Part shown: piece after piece, positions 44,993 through 57,647 of the stretch | Numbering within the stretch: position 1 is the first letter of the stretch | Layout of the letters: each line of letters starts with the position of its first letter | Assembly (NCBI GenBank): GCA_027919835.1 | Contig: JANVFP010000016.1 | Location: 744,001-808,000 of the forward strand | Length of the DNA: 64,000 nucleotides | From: Lentinula raphanica | Taxonomy: Eukaryota; Basidiomycota; Agaricomycetes; Agaricales; Omphalotaceae | Direction of reading: 5' to 3' | Translations under genes and position numbers: made by a program | Notes under the pieces: generated by a model | Told to the model about the DNA's origin: nothing | Databases searched by the model: none | The model's input: only the letters and a program-made list of their open reading frames with translations

Positions 44993-46200
44993 TCACAACT
45001 TTGCTAACGTTTCTCTTTCTTCCTTGACATCATTAAACAACGTTCCAATTCCGCCTCCGACCCAGGTCTCGATCCGGTCCCCATTCTGGAGATATACGGG
45101 AGGCTTACGAGCAAACCCAACACCCTTCGGGGTCCCAGTCAAAATAATGGAGCCAGGCTCAAGCGTGGTGCCTTGGGAAAGATGGGCAATGGTTCGGCGG
45201 ACGTGGAAGATTTGATCACTGCATTGATATTCGGGTGGGTAAGGGGGGTCAGATGAGGATGAGGCATGTAAACGGCAGGCAACTCACGCAGTGGTCCCGT
45301 CTTGTACCGTTTGACCATTCAGTTTGCATTTGAGGGGAACTTTTTGGGGATCGGGGATAGCTGAAGCGGAAACGAGACATGGGCCGAGTGGATTAGTGTT
45401 GTCTGCGAAGACTCATATGATTAGAACGTATGGAATGTAAGCGATCACGCGTCGCCGCACCGAATCCTTTCGAGAAACACCATTGAGAGACGGCCATTTG
45501 GTGCTTGCGGAAAGAAACCTATGGTGTACAAGTACAGGTTTAGCTCAATAGAGCCAACAAAGTCGGACTCGTGCGGTACTCACATCGTTCGCTCCGGTGT
45601 ATGCCAAAACATAGTCGAGAGCGTCTTCTTCCTTGACATCCTTTGCGGCTTTGCCGATAACGATGGTAAATTCAACTTCGTAGTCGGGCAAGTGTTCTTT
45701 CACTGGTTGAGCAGCGGCAGGTATGACTACGGTCGCTTCTGTGCCTATGATTGAAGAAGTGGGTTTGACAAACAGGACCGGGAACGGGGGAGGTGCCATT
45801 TTGGTTTCCTCCTATAGAAATTGGTGTTTACAAAATCAGCATTGATTGAGAACGTCTAAGTACCCACCGCATGATCAGAGTAGTTCAGCCCCAGACATCG
45901 AACGAAGCCTATTTCGTTCCTAGTGAGAGGTGAAAGAAGAGACTTCACTGTAAGGATCTTTCGAGTAACTTGAGCAGCAGGGTCTAAAGCAGAGCCGATA
46001 ATCTCGTAGGCTTTGATGGGAGTACCCTGGTGTGCAGCGACACCCACTGAGCAACCACTCGTAAGCATGAGAAGATATTTCTCAACTCGCAGTTACCTAC
46101 CATCGAGGTTTGCATCCACAGGTTCGCCAATGTGTACCCTAGAAGTTTCAAGGGCCACAAACCGAATGAGGCGCGTCCACTGCGTACGAATTGGAGCCAT
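44993..46200 (-). CDS. Fumarylacetoacetate hydrolase (FAH) family protein
   Basis: Six exons (46200-46101, 46046-45868, 45811-45584, 45518-45461, 45402-45288, 45218-44993) encode 301 residues. FAH-family landmarks are in order: FVRCLGLNYSDHA, PVLFVKPTSSIIG, LPDYEVEFTIVIGK (metal-binding acidic residues), YTGANDVSFRKHQ, KGFDNTNPLGP and the closing LEPGSIILTGTPKGVGF. Small FAH proteins of this layout include acylpyruvases and oxaloacetate tautomerases acting on beta-diketo acids with a magnesium ion. I see no mitochondrial targeting peptide. The exact substrate cannot be assigned. It shares a 298-bp divergent promoter with the cdc14 homologue. Confidence 0.88.
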
Positions 46201-46498
46201 ATCGAATCCTAGATGAAAGTAAAAAGCAACAACGGTGCGAAGATGGAGTTTTATACATCGCGCAACGGCTTCAAAGAATGAAAGCGGAGTTCCGAAATTC
46301 CCTCGGCCCGCAGAGAAGTAATTTCGCGATCACATGATGGGTTTGGTTGCCGAGTTGCCTTGCTGTTGCCTCATTTCCACTCTTTCACCTGAACTCAAAG
46401 TCACAAATTACCGCTCTCTGCATACGTCTCTTTCTTTTCTTCTCTCACTGTAAATACCTCTTGGCTATCTCTTACTTCTATCAGCTACGGCTTCAAGA

Positions 46499-48976
46499 AT
46501 GGCGCTGGAAAGGCTGAAGAACGACACACGGAGGATCTACGTACTCAAAGAGGACATAGAGAATGACCTAGACGAGGTGCTTCTATCTTCATGCTTTCTG
46601 CTTCTTGAAGCTCAGTGGTACTGTACAGATTACCTCTCCGCGCACCACTGGCACTGTCACGACTGCTATCCTAAAACGACTGGAAGTTCTCGTTGGGAGT
46701 GCATGTCTCAAATCTTCTGGATCGCAAGTAGAGTTGGACGAACTCATGCAGCTACAAGATAGCTTCGAGTGCAATAGTAAGCTGCTCTCATGAAGCAAAC
46801 CACCAGCCTAACGTCAGTCGCCGCCAGTTCCTTCCAAATTGCTTCCCTGGATCTTTTCATCCTCACTCAGATTGGAAACTTTGGCGACATCGTGTAAGAA
46901 TGCTGGAGGCGAATCAGGTCAGACTCACAGTTCTTGAGCTCGAGAAATCGAATCTCATTACTTGGTGTACATTTCAGAATCGAGCAAGAACGATCAACTA
47001 ACGGAACTCACCACTCAATTGATTCTCGCCCTCTCTATCATCCAAGGAGTGGCCTTGAACCATCAACGTAGCAAGAGGTGGTTAGGAAAGACTAAATCAT
47101 TAGAGGTGAAAGGTTTTGAAAACTTGGAGACATTTTTTTCCAGACTGAGCCCCATTCCCAATTGACGTTTAGATTCTTGTGGACCTTCTGCTTGCCTCAA
47201 GACATGTTCCCTCCAGCATATTTGACACGGCTGCTTCGACCAGCTCGCCCAAGAAAAACTCACTACCTCCTAGCCTCACATCTACGATACTTGATACTAT
47301 GCTGTGCATATTGGTGGACTCCACTCTCGCTCTACGATCGTTCGAGCAATGTAACGGCGTTCAAGCAATCGTCAAGATATTGAAAAGAGCAGGCAGTCCA
47401 AGAGAGGTTCGGTGAGTTACTGTGTTCAGGATAAACGGAAGCATTCATTGTGTTTTATACTAGGATGAAGTGTTTGGAGTTCTTGTATTTTTACCTTCTC
47501 GATGAAACCAAACCCTCTGTCTCTGCGGCTTCTTCATCACTTTCAACACTCGTCAATTCACAAACACCTATACAACCTCGTACGGCGACAACCTCACACA
47601 GCTCCATATTCCCTCCGACAGTTCCCAACACCCCCGCTACACGTACTCATTCGAGACAGAACTCCCAATCGATATTGCGCGCCGCCTCTAATTCTTCGAT
47701 CTCGTCTGCATCATCTATGTCGTCCACCGTTTCGAGCAAGCCAGCCTCGATCGGTCGAAGTCAAACTAGAAAACCCTACCTCAATGGACTTGCAGCTCCC
47801 AATCGCCCCTCACCAAAGCCAAGATCAGAGTATGGATCCTCGACTTTCTCTTTCCCTCACTCGTCGTACTCGGGTCCTAGTATTGGGTCCGAAGGTAGGA
47901 GTGACAAGGGTTACATCACCGAAAGCTCCCCGAGTTCGAGGTCGAATTCTGACTCTGCTAAAACTGGAATGGGGCACCAATTCGCAGTAGACGGTGAGGC
48001 GAATACGTTCCGTTCAGTTTCCTCTGGATCAGCCAAGTCATTCACTTCGACATCGTCCACAACCTCTGCTAATTCTGTCAACTCCTCTCGTTCCAATGCG
48101 TCTTCAACAACAACAGCTCCTGGCTCTGTAGAGTGCTCGCCCAAGAAGACGTCTAGTGCGTTACCAATGCTTCCTACCATACCCTCCGGGATGGTTTTCC
48201 GAACCCCTCCTGGGTCACCCGAGACAGAGTTCGCTGCTCCGCCTGGACTGGTTTCTCGATCCGGTAGGGAACCACCGATGACTCCTGCTCCTCGAACGTC
48301 CGCTGTTTTTGGTGGTTCATCTTCGAGACCCCCTTCGGGTGCATTCAAAACGCCTGCGTCCAAGGCTTCTCACCGGGTCCCACGAAGCGAGGGGAAACAG
48401 CTTTTCCCAAGCACTGCGACAGGCGGACAAACGACGAGTTCGTATATGATGCTTCAGAAGGATGTGGACTATGTTCCGCAAAGTCCGCAGAAGGCGCATG
48501 GGTCTAGGAGGGAGAGTGTCAATAACAACATCTATAACCTTGGTACTGCTGCTCCAAGTCCAGGTGTAGGTGTGGGTACGGGCAGTGTTGCGGGGATAGC
48601 AGGAGGAAGAACTAGAACACATTCGAGGACTAGGTCTGCATTTGCCTTGGGGGCGATGTCGTCGAGGGTCTCGTCTCGTGGTACTTCCAGGGAGCGTGGA
48701 CATTCCAGAGCTAGATCTGTTGGCAGGTCTGAATCTGAGCCGGGTCCACAAGAATCGAGGCACTTATCATCAACGGAAGGGCGAAACACAGATGCTGCTG
48801 TTGGTATTGAACAGCCACCGTATAGGAAAACAATAGAGCCTAGCAGGGGGGCGGTTCGGATGGAAGTACGAGCTCGGACTACGGAAGAGAAGAAGGAGTT
48901 GTTAGGTACGATGTTGGGGAATGTCGATGCGTTGGTTGAGGGTGTAAGGAAGGCTGGGATCTGGGGCTTGGGCTGA
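46499..48976 (+). CDS. cdc14: Septation-initiation-network protein Cdc14 (non-phosphatase)
   Basis: Six exons (46499-46576, 46611-46776, 46828-46893, 46939-47105, 47173-47411, 47464-48976) give about 742 residues. The armadillo-like Cdc14 core is visible: QDSFECNIPSKLLPWI, then LETLATS, ALSIIQGVALNHQRSKRWLG, LVDLLLASRHVP and CILVDSTLALRSFEQCNGVQ, ending MKCLEFLYFYLLDET. In fission yeast this protein binds the Sid1 kinase in the septation initiation network; it is not the Cdc14 phosphatase. A Ser/Thr/Pro-rich tail of about 490 residues follows. Intron 1 would be only 34 nt, which is short, and a longer alternative donor (46541) also keeps phase. Confidence 0.8.
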
Positions 48977-49381
48977 ACATCAAGAACTCGAAAGCTTTTG
49001 CCTCCTAGTCCGTCTTTTCTGGATTTTGGCCACGAACTCATCATGATCCTCACTCTTATGAACTTGAAATCTTTGCTTTGTTATTGCTTTGTCGTCGCGC
49101 TTTGTTGCATTTGCATCGTGTTTGGTTTTCCAACATACAGCTTATTTATACTTTTAGTTGCATATTTTTGGAATGGAGATCTTCATTTTTCAGTCGAGAT
49201 CGGCTGCTGCGAGTTCACAGGTTCCTCGAGCACTACTGACTTCAAGTGATTGCTGATTAACTATTCTTGTGAGTTGGGAGAAGAGTACATATTATTCGAT
49301 ATCATATCATTCGTATAGATACAGTGAGTGCTGAACGTCGTGTCCGGAATATGCAAGATGCCAGGGGAATAAGAATGAGAT
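48977..49381. other. Convergent 3' intergenic region
   Basis: 3' flanks of cdc14 and COA3; no feature is seen. Confidence 0.4.
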
Positions 49382-49891
49382 TCAATTTTTCGAGGATGCT
49401 TTGCCAACATTGTCGACGTCTGGTGCACCCCAGACTAGTGTTTTTCTTGTCGGATCGAGCACTCCAGGTAGTGTTCTGTCTAATAACCCAACCAACACGC
49501 CTCTTCCCGATCGTGACCCGAGTTCAACCGACACAGGTGAGCTTTGGGATTGTGTAGCCCTCAAACTCGAAGTCTCATCAACCGGTGCACTCAAACTTGC
49601 ACTCGCACTGTTGATCTCTTTCGCAACAGCCCTCGCCGCTCTCTCCATAACATCCTTCTCCTCTCCAACAGTCAACACCGTCGCACTCTCTCGTCTCATC
49701 TTTTCCAACTGTGCCAGCCTCTCTGCTTCCCGTTGTGCTTTCGCCTCGTCGTCGATGTCTCCGAAATCGTCTTGCCGAACGGCGCGAATGGAGTAGGTGT
49801 ACACGCCGATGGCGAAGGACCCGAGAAGGATGCCGGTTATTGCATTACGGACGAGGAAGGGTGCTCGAGCGCGTCTTAGGCCTGGTGACAT
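49382..49891 (-). CDS. COA3: Cytochrome c oxidase assembly factor Coa3
   Basis: One exon encodes 169 residues from the ATG at 49891. MSPGLRRARAPFLVRNAITG followed by one membrane helix (LLGSFAIGVYTYSI) and an acidic stretch QDDFGDIDDEA is the Coa3/CCDC56 pattern. Coa3 sits in the mitochondrial inner membrane and controls Cox1 translation and early oxidase assembly. The usual protein ends soon after the acidic stretch; this one continues about 110 residues with Glu/Arg helix and Ser-rich linker. A spliced alternative start (MAAKVR at 50006) is possible but would replace the conserved M(S/T)P, so I keep the unspliced start. Confidence 0.8.
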   Translation of the reverse strand: MSPGLRRARAPFLVRNAITGILLGSFAIGVYTYSIRAVRQDDFGDIDDEAKAQREAERLAQLEKMRRESATVLTVGEEKDVMERAARAVAKEINSASASLSAPVDETSSLRATQSQSSPVSVELGSRSGRGVLVGLLDRTLPGVLDPTRKTLVWGAPDVDNVGKASSKN

Positions 49892-50741
49892 TGCCTTTGG
49901 ATGTTTTCATGAGTGGAACAGACAAGGATGTTGGAAGGTGCGTGAAGAGGTTAGAGAAGTAGAAAGTTGTCTGAGGATGAGCCTTACCCCGGACTTTGGC
50001 CGCCATGTCTTCGCTGCTAGTCTAGGGTCCACATATTTTCTGTTCATCCCAAGGAAATTTAGGGAAAGTTTTCTTCGTTGTGGTGGAGAACTTGGACGGG
50101 GAGGTGAAATTCCCACGTTGTTCTTCACTCATTCACGGTCACCCGCTCAAAATCCTTTTTGAAGAGCCCGGCGAAGCTAAGGACAAGGACTACAGCCCTC
50201 GAGATTTTCCAAAAAGCCCGGCTGGGCAACGAGTACGTTGAAGGACTACAAATATGCTCAAGATAGATCTCAACAAAGTTCACACTCTGCACTGTGCAGT
50301 GACCAACTGATCTTCAAGTGCCCTGATGCTCAAGCTGAGCGGTTTGTACCCAGATAAGGCTAGCTTCACGCGTTGAACGAGTACATCAACGCGGCCAGTA
50401 ACACCAGCCTGCTACCATACAAGTCATGTTCTCCCAAGACCTCAATGGGACTCGCGGTCACTATCGTTATAGGTGCATATCTCCTTCATCAAGGTAGCGC
50501 CGATTACGATGATAATTGATACTGCAGGAAGACATGAGGTCAATGGTTATCGATGAGTCGTTCATTTTGCGGAAAGATTCCGTTTTGGGAATATCCGGCG
50601 GCTCAGGGCGGCTCAGACCAAAACGGGACCCATCCACTGTCCAGTCCCCACTATAAAACCAAGAGTCAAAATTCCACTGGCGTCCACATACAACCTCATA
50701 ACCCCAGTCAATAATAAGATATCCTATACTCTGTCTGGACG
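49892..50741. other. Intergenic, with TATA box for the RTA1-like gene
   Basis: No gene is seen. TATAAAA at 50652-50658 is about 90 bp before the next start codon. Confidence 0.45.
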
Positions 50742-51918
50742 ATGTCGCGTCCCAGCGAAATATTCCTCACTCTACTCCTGATTTTCTTGTCATGTCAACC
50801 TCACTCAGTCGGTTCGGGAAAAATTCATAGGCTGCCTTAGGATTACCAGCTGATTTTGTGGATGCATAGGTGCTACGAGGAACGTCGCCCTGATTTTTGG
50901 CTATGTACCAAACCAAACAGCCGCTATAATCGCAGCAGCGTTCTACTTTTGCTTCGGTGCAATGCTCGCCTTTCACATCATACGACTGAGGAATTGGTGG
51001 GGGTTGGCGCTACCCATTGGGACACTCGGTAAGTTACATAGATCTCTATCTCTCCGACTCGAGTGTTGACGTATTCATCTACCATCAGGGAGTGGCTTGG
51101 GATTCATAACGCGCTATATTCTAGCTGAACCTGTGCACCAAACCTCCAAGACGATAATGATTCTAGAGGAAGTCCTCACGTTATGTTTTCCAGCTTGTTT
51201 TCTGGCCTTCAACTATATCGTGTATGGTCGGCTGGTCCTGCTTTGCCTAGGAGCACGGCACTCAGTCATTCGTCCGCAATGGGTTTCGACTTTCTTCATC
51301 CTGAGTGATGTCTCAACGTTTGTCATCCAGGTAAGCTCTATGAAAATTGACCAATGCATAGAGCCCAGTACCGACTGATTGTGTCAGGGAGCAGGCGCAG
51401 TATTTGTCGTGCAACCGGAGCATCACGACCTCGGAGCAAAGATAGTCGAGACCGGTGTGATTCTGCAAACAATCTCATTCGGCATCTTCTCCACGATGTT
51501 ACTTCAATCGTACATCAGCGTCAGGCGGGAGAGAACAACCAATGGGTCAGAAATCTGGTGGAGGGCATACCAAGCAGTAGCGTTCTCATCGACGTTCATA
51601 GTCGTACGTATTTCAGATGAAACTCCTGTGATTTTCACTTCTTTCTAACTATAATTCCAGATTCGTTCCATCTACCGTATGATCACCTCCATAGAAGGTA
51701 GCTCGAGCACCATCTCTACTACAGAGATATACCTCTACCTCCTGGACGTCCTTCCTCTCATGATCGCCATCGGGGTCTACATACCGTTCTGGCCTGGAAA
51801 CTATATGACGGGAGAGGATTCTATTGTGGATAGGGCAGCTATAGGGGAGCATCATAAACTGACCTCGCTCGAAGCTGGCTCACGCGAGTTGCTTGCGAGT
51901 AGTGGTGATACTCGATGA
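50742..51918 (+). CDS. RTA1-like membrane protein, copy 1
   Basis: Five exons (50742-50811, 50870-51028, 51089-51330, 51388-51603, 51661-51918) encode 314 residues. A signal-like N-terminus (IFLTLLLIFLSC) precedes seven helices. RTA1-family landmarks are FGYVPNQTAAIIAAAFY, GFITRYILAE, EEVLTLCFPACFLAFNYIVYGRL, FILSDVSTFVIQGAG and EIYLYLLDVLPLMIAIG. Members include Rta1, Rsb1 and Rtm1, linked to sphingoid-base export and drug tolerance at the plasma membrane. A paralogue lies on the other strand at 60300-61461 with intron positions that match. The first donor (GTTCGG) is weak but restores frame. Confidence 0.85.
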
Positions 51919-52110
51919 AATGAGTGGGACAGGGGATGTACACGGACTACAATATATACTCGATCTACGATAATGCACGTAGAGCTTTGTATCTCGAATT
52001 CCTATCAATGGCTATCCGTCGAAGCTTGGCGCTCAAGTAGCGCTCAAAGTTTGAGCCAAGATTAGCGCTCGTCTGCTCTCTATTATACGGTCACCATCAA
52101 TGGTTCTCAA

Positions 52111-55100
52111 ATGGCACAACGACCCTCCCCTTTGAACAAATTTATCCTCTATGAGAACAAACTAAGATTCTACATCATCGCTTCCAATGCGTCTGACTCT
52201 CGCCATCGAATCATCAAGATCGACCGTTCAGTTCAGGACGAGCTTGTAGTGGTGGAAGATGACGCGGAATACTCAGGGAAGCAAATGAGTGCAATGCTCA
52301 AGATGCTGGATGATGGTAACAAGAACTCGGGAGGACTTGGAAAAGCTAAAGTGATCTTTGGAGTCGCAGGTTAGTCCTTTCTGAAATTAGAGTGTGTAAA
52401 TTCACAAACTGACAGCCTTTCGCTGCAGGGTTCATCCGTTTCACCGCAGGCTGGTACATGATTCTCCTTACTAAGAGGTCCATCGTTGCTCTACTTGGAG
52501 GTCATTACCTCTATCATTGCGAGAACACGGAAATGATACCCGTTTGCTTCAATCACAAGGTGGACAAGCCCGCCGAAGAACAACGTATGATGAACATCTT
52601 CAAGCAAGTGGATATGTCGAAGAACTTTTACTTTAGGTGAGCAGACACTATCTTCGTCCCGAGAGTATTGCACTGACAAGCACTGTCCCGTAGTTACACA
52701 TATGATCTTACCTCGACACTTCAATACAACCTTGCCGGCTCAACCAGAAGTGTTCACGGAAATTACAGCTTCAACGATCGATTCGCTTGGAACTTCCATA
52801 TGATGACAGCCCCGTTCCGCGACGCAGAAGCAAACCGAACTCATTGGTTACAACCTCTTGTCCACGGGCATGTTGACCAAGCAAGTGTGTATAGCCTAGT
52901 TGTCTCGAATGATGAAGCATGTCGCTAAACTCCAGCGAGAGCTCACTGTCTTGGGTCGCGTCATCTTCGTTACATTGATTGCACGGAGGTCTAGACATTT
53001 CGCTGGTGCTCGGTATTTGAAGCGGGGTGTAAATGGAGAGGTACGTCTTGAGATTCGTTGTTCAAAACACGTAGAATTTATACTTTCTGCAGGGGAAGGT
53101 CGCCAATGAAGTGGAGACAGAACAAATCGTTTTTGAAGCTCTGACCACACCGTTCTACTATCCTGCTCGCGTAGACGAAGAGAAGAGCAGGCGACGGCCG
53201 AACCCTCATTATACCAGTTATGTCCAGGTACTGAAACCATTCACTCTCCTTCTGTAGTGGAGCTGAATTTCTACTTAACAGTATAGGGGAAGTATACCGA
53301 CCTACTGGACTCAAGAAAGCAATGTCATGAAGCCACCTATAGAGAGTAAGGACAAACACTCAAATGGTCACTCACGAAACTGATGTACTTTTACTAGTCA
53401 GTGTTGCCGACCCATTCTATACTGCTGCTGCTCTACATTTCGATGATCTCTTCAAGCGCTACGGTGCACCCATAACCGTCCTCAACCTCATCAAGGAACA
53501 GGAACCAGTCCCTCGCGAGTCAAAACTTCGAGACGACTACACGCAATGTGTGACTTATCTGAATCAATTCCTCCCAAAAGACAAAAAGATGGACTATGTG
53601 CCTTGGGATATGTCGAAGGCCTATAAATCGTAAATGATCGTCCAGAGTTGTGAACCCGAACCTGACTGTTGTAAGCGTCAGGAAAGAGCAAGATGTTATC
53701 AGCATTCTTGAGGACCTCGCCGAAACGTCTATCCAACAGACCGGTTTCTTCCACTCGGGATCCGAACCTTTTTACCACCATCTACAAGTTGAGGAGGAGA
53801 CTCAGTGAGCATGCCTTCTCCGTCGGTGTTGTGAATTTCTGACTTGGAAGTTGGGATAGGGACAACCATCCGCAGTGGCGCAACAATATTTCTCTACAGA
53901 ATGGAATCTGTCGAACAAACTGTGTGGACTGTTTGGACCGAACAAATGCCGCTCAGTTTGTTTTCGGAAAGAAAGCACTCGGACATCAGTTGTATGCCCT
54001 AGGCGTCGTTGATAATCCGATTCTTGCATTCGACTCAGACGCTGTGAATATGTTGACGGAAATGTATCATGATCATGGAGACAGTAAGCAGATTCTCTGT
54101 ACTCCGGTCGTCACCACTCATAGTCAAATGCTGTATAGCCATCGCGTTACAGTATACTGGTAGCGCTTTAGTCAACCGTGTCGAGACATATCGTCGAATG
54201 CCTCACTGGAACAGTCATTCACGGGACATCATAGAGAATATCAGACGTTTCTACACCAACTCTCTTCTGGGTAAGCTGATCCAGGATGGTGATATTCCGT
54301 TTGCTGATAGTCAACAGATGCGGACAAACAGGCTGCCATCAACATGTTCTTAGGTATCACCAACGATCGGCCGATTACGCTGCGCCCTGTGCGAACAGGG
54401 TATCGACAATGGTTTCATGAAGAACACCTCAACCCTCCCTATGTCATCGAGGATTGTGACCAGAGACTGCGAGAATTTGTGCGGCATCGAGGCGACTTTT
54501 GGATAGAATATTATCGACCGCTTCTATTCACTTCGCTCATGAAGCACTTTGCGTACTCCATGAACAGTACTCTCAAGCTCCCAGGGTGCGCGCATTCTAT
54601 CAATGACGAACTTTCATTGTTGATTAAAACCTTCTGTTTTCTTTCTTGGTTCAAGGAAAACGGCAAAGGACATGAATTACAGTCCCTTTGATACACATGG
54701 GGTTAGAAACCATCACACTGGGTCAGTGTTCTCTGGAAACTTCTTTAGTATGCTTCTTCTGATTGTGTCGGTGAAGTGTTGTGCAAGGCGTCAAACGTTG
54801 GATGAGCTCGAATCACCCTTCGACCATCAAGAAAACCAACAGAAAACCGACTCTCCTCCCACCATCTGATAGACAGACCATAGATCCCGAGCTGGATCGA
54901 CATTCCACTGAAGCTGTTGCAAAACAACTGTTGAATCCTCTAGTATCTGAAGAAGAAGAAGCGGAATATCAAGGGTACTTGGGATCTTTTTCCTCGAAAT
55001 TTTAAGCCCATTGCACTAACGAGAACCAACATAGTTACATCGACCAATGTCAAGAGATGCTGGATGCTCGTTTTGACAGTGGGGAGCGCAAAGATTTGGA

Positions 55101-55296
55101 AGTCTACACTGCGGCTGTCCGTACAGCCAATGGTGATACTCACCTTGAACAGTGGGAAGACGAAGAGCCCAGAGACTTCGTGACTTATGTGGAACATGGC
55201 TCGATACAATATCTTGAGGGTAGCGGAGGAAGAAGGGAAGCTCTTCCAGTGACTTACAATTATGAGAGATGGTTGTCAGGGTCTCTTATTGGGTAG
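52111..55296 (+). CDS. FIG4: Phosphoinositide phosphatase Fig4 (Sac domain)
   Basis: Fourteen exons from 52111 join in phase to 825 residues: 52111-52369, 52429-52636, 52694-52886, 52936-53040, 53093-53227, 53282-53345, 53398-53629, 53682-53804, 53851-54083, 54139-54270, 54318-54585, 54656-54721, 54777-54974 and 55035-55296. The Sac domain starts [16 protein letters not shown] and contains [28 protein letters not shown] and the catalytic [12 protein letters not shown] (CX5R). Fig4 removes the 5-phosphate of PI(3,5)P2 and stabilises the Fab1-Vac14 complex on the vacuole or endosome membrane. The tail [14 protein letters not shown] and an acidic stretch match the family end. A GTTCTC-like upstream ATG at 52100 runs into a stop, which supports 52111. 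Confidence 0.93.
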
Positions 55297-56037
55297 TGGG
55301 ACTTCGGGAATAGCAGGTAGTAAATACTTCATAATCATACATACATATTGTATCGTATAAATTCTAGAATCACTTCAAGAGATGAGTAGCAAGCTGTAGG
55401 ATGCAGCTTTTTCACCAAGTCGCAAACATGAGCTCCAGTACTTCGGTGGGGGTGTTTCAGGACTGAGAATGTTTATACAGTATGTGTCTTTTCGAGATTG
55501 AACTCGTAGAGTAACTTCAGCCTCCAATAGGATGTGGTGGTAAGATAGGTATGTTCTGCCACAATCTCTAAATCCCTTTGAAGTTGGATGGCAGTGAACG
55601 TATTCTTTGAATTAGCTTATTTTTGTGATTGCGGCCATGGACATCTCTTCGAAGAGCAACATTCGCTATTTTCCGAGTCATTCGAGGAAAACACTGCCCT
55701 GACAATCTTTTTTCGATGATGACAGTGGACCAACACTACCAGCCACAAGATTGGAAGGTTGACTTTTTGCTACGATGTGAATACTTCTGCAAGTCTCAGA
55801 GCTCAGCCACCTTTCAGGCCTGAACTGATTGATTTCCCGGTCTGACCGGTGTACGGGGGATCGCATTTTAGGGACTCAAGTGGACTAAGGACCATGAAAC
55901 GAGTTATATTCTGGATTGGAACGGGTCAGAACCCCGTTTCAAACTAAAGCATCGAGGTAACCTCTGGTAACCTGCGATATTTGTGACAAAGGGCCTATTA
56001 CCCTCTCACACAACTCGTACACGGCGTTCAACAGATC
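55297..56037. other. Convergent 3' intergenic region
   Basis: Follows FIG4 and precedes the end of the IMPACT homologue. No gene or repeat is visible. Confidence 0.4.
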
Positions 56038-57427
56038 TCAACGCTTCCTTCCCCCTCTAGGATTAGGTTTTCTTGAGCCATCCACTTCATCCAAAAATCC
56101 ACCAAGTTCCAATGCATTTCGCGCTGCTTGATTGATATGTTTGAATCTATCGGGACCAAGATGTATGCCGCCGAAATAGCGCGTCACGACGACTAGGACA
56201 TTATTGAGTTCCTGAGAGGATAAGCATTGCAGAGTTGGCTCAGTAGCAGGAGAATGACACCATAATAGACCATAATGTCGCAAGGGCCAAGGTAGACTTG
56301 TACTCACTAAAATTTGCAAAAGGTGAGATAATCGGCTACCAGCAGCAGTTTCACCATCATCGTCGTTGTCTAAACACAATCGCAATTAACTCATGAGACT
56401 CAAATTCAAGGTTTTGTCAATGTGCATACCTTGATGAAGAGTTCTTTCAACCTGGCACCGCCATGCATTGATTACGGGATGTGCCGCGCGAGCTATATGG
56501 CGGTCAGAGGATAGGTAGGAGAGAATGAGCGGGACCTAGTTGTCCGACACAACACGATTGGTACGGAGGTAGAAACGGAAGAATATCTGAGCTCCTCCGA
56601 CTCGGAGTTTGGTAGAAGGGATGTACCCACTTGAGATGGATCGGTGATGGAACAAGCTCGTCCAACAAAGGTACTTTTACGATCTACGATAGGTTCTGCT
56701 TCATATATTTGAATACCCGAAGGCAAATTGGCCGTTTCTTGCACGTTTGAGGTATGGGAAAATTCCGTCTGTTCCAGGGCGGGATCGGGGGCGGTAGGTT
56801 GAGCAGTAGTAAGGGCGTCTTCACGTAAGAGCTCCCCCGACTTTTGCGCGCTGAGGCGTTCCTCATACCATTGTACACAACGATCAAGGACGTTCTGTAG
56901 ACCGTCGAATACGCACACTGCACCCTCGGTCCATTCCACGCCATTAGTAGAGATGTATGTGCGAAGAACTGAGCCAAAGAGAGCAGAATCTACACCAAAA
57001 GCTCCGATGTATCGGGAAAGGAGCTGAAGTTGTGGAGGCGACTCCGAAGGATAGGTAGCCAACAAGGAGATTAGTATCTTGATTGTTACATCGTCGTAAG
57101 GGGTCGGAAAGCTGCAAAGATGTATCAGTTTATACGTTCTACCATGTAGCGCAGAGCTAATCAAGCTGACTCTATTGTGACCTCGAAGCGAAGTGTGTCA
57201 TCTGTTGGAAATCTTTTCCATGAACGAATAGCCTCATCTCCATAGATCGACTTTAGGACTGAAATAGTAAATGTTGGAGAAGATGAAGATCAACTGAGCA
57301 AGTGCTACAAGCCCATACCCTCTATCTCGGATGCCACTGCTTCACGCTCTGGGTCCAAAATTAAATACTCTATCAGGTCATCGATTGGTTGAAAGTCGTG
57401 AGGAGATGGAGGACGTGAGGAAACCAT
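56038..57427 (-). CDS. YIH1: IMPACT / Yih1 homologue
   Basis: Six exons (57427-57319, 57258-57171, 57111-56631, 56535-56430, 56369-56308, 56211-56038) encode 339 residues. An N-terminal RWD domain (EIEVLKSIYGDEAI, then FPTPYDDVTIKI) is followed by a linker and the ancient IMPACT fold: DRKSTFVGRACSI, HPVINAWRC, QDNDDDGETAAGSRL and NVLVVVTRYFGGIHLGPDRF. Yih1 binds Gcn1 through the RWD part and so keeps it from activating the Gcn2 kinase. The gene starts 220 bp from the divergent zinc-cluster factor. All parts of the family's length are present. Confidence 0.92.
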
Positions 57428-57647
57428 TTTTTAAAATCAGATTAGATCACGTAAAATTCATTATAAAATCAAACATATTTCCAAATGGAGAGGTGTTTGC
57501 GATCGGCTAAAACATAGCAAGGAAACATAGCCCGGGCTTGGTAACTGACAATCACCACCGTTGTATTTTCGTCATTGAAACATTTTTTTGTTCATTTTAA
57601 GCAAGGATCCTGCACCTTTAATTGACCTCAATTTCCTCTCTTTCTCT

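Noticed and set aside
46499..48976. Cdc14 dual-specificity phosphatase
   Set aside because: No CX5R phosphatase loop is present; the sequence fits the unrelated septation-network protein of the same name.
49892..50011. Spliced upstream start for COA3
   Set aside because: It would remove the conserved M(S/T)P start of the family; the unspliced ATG at 49891 fits better.
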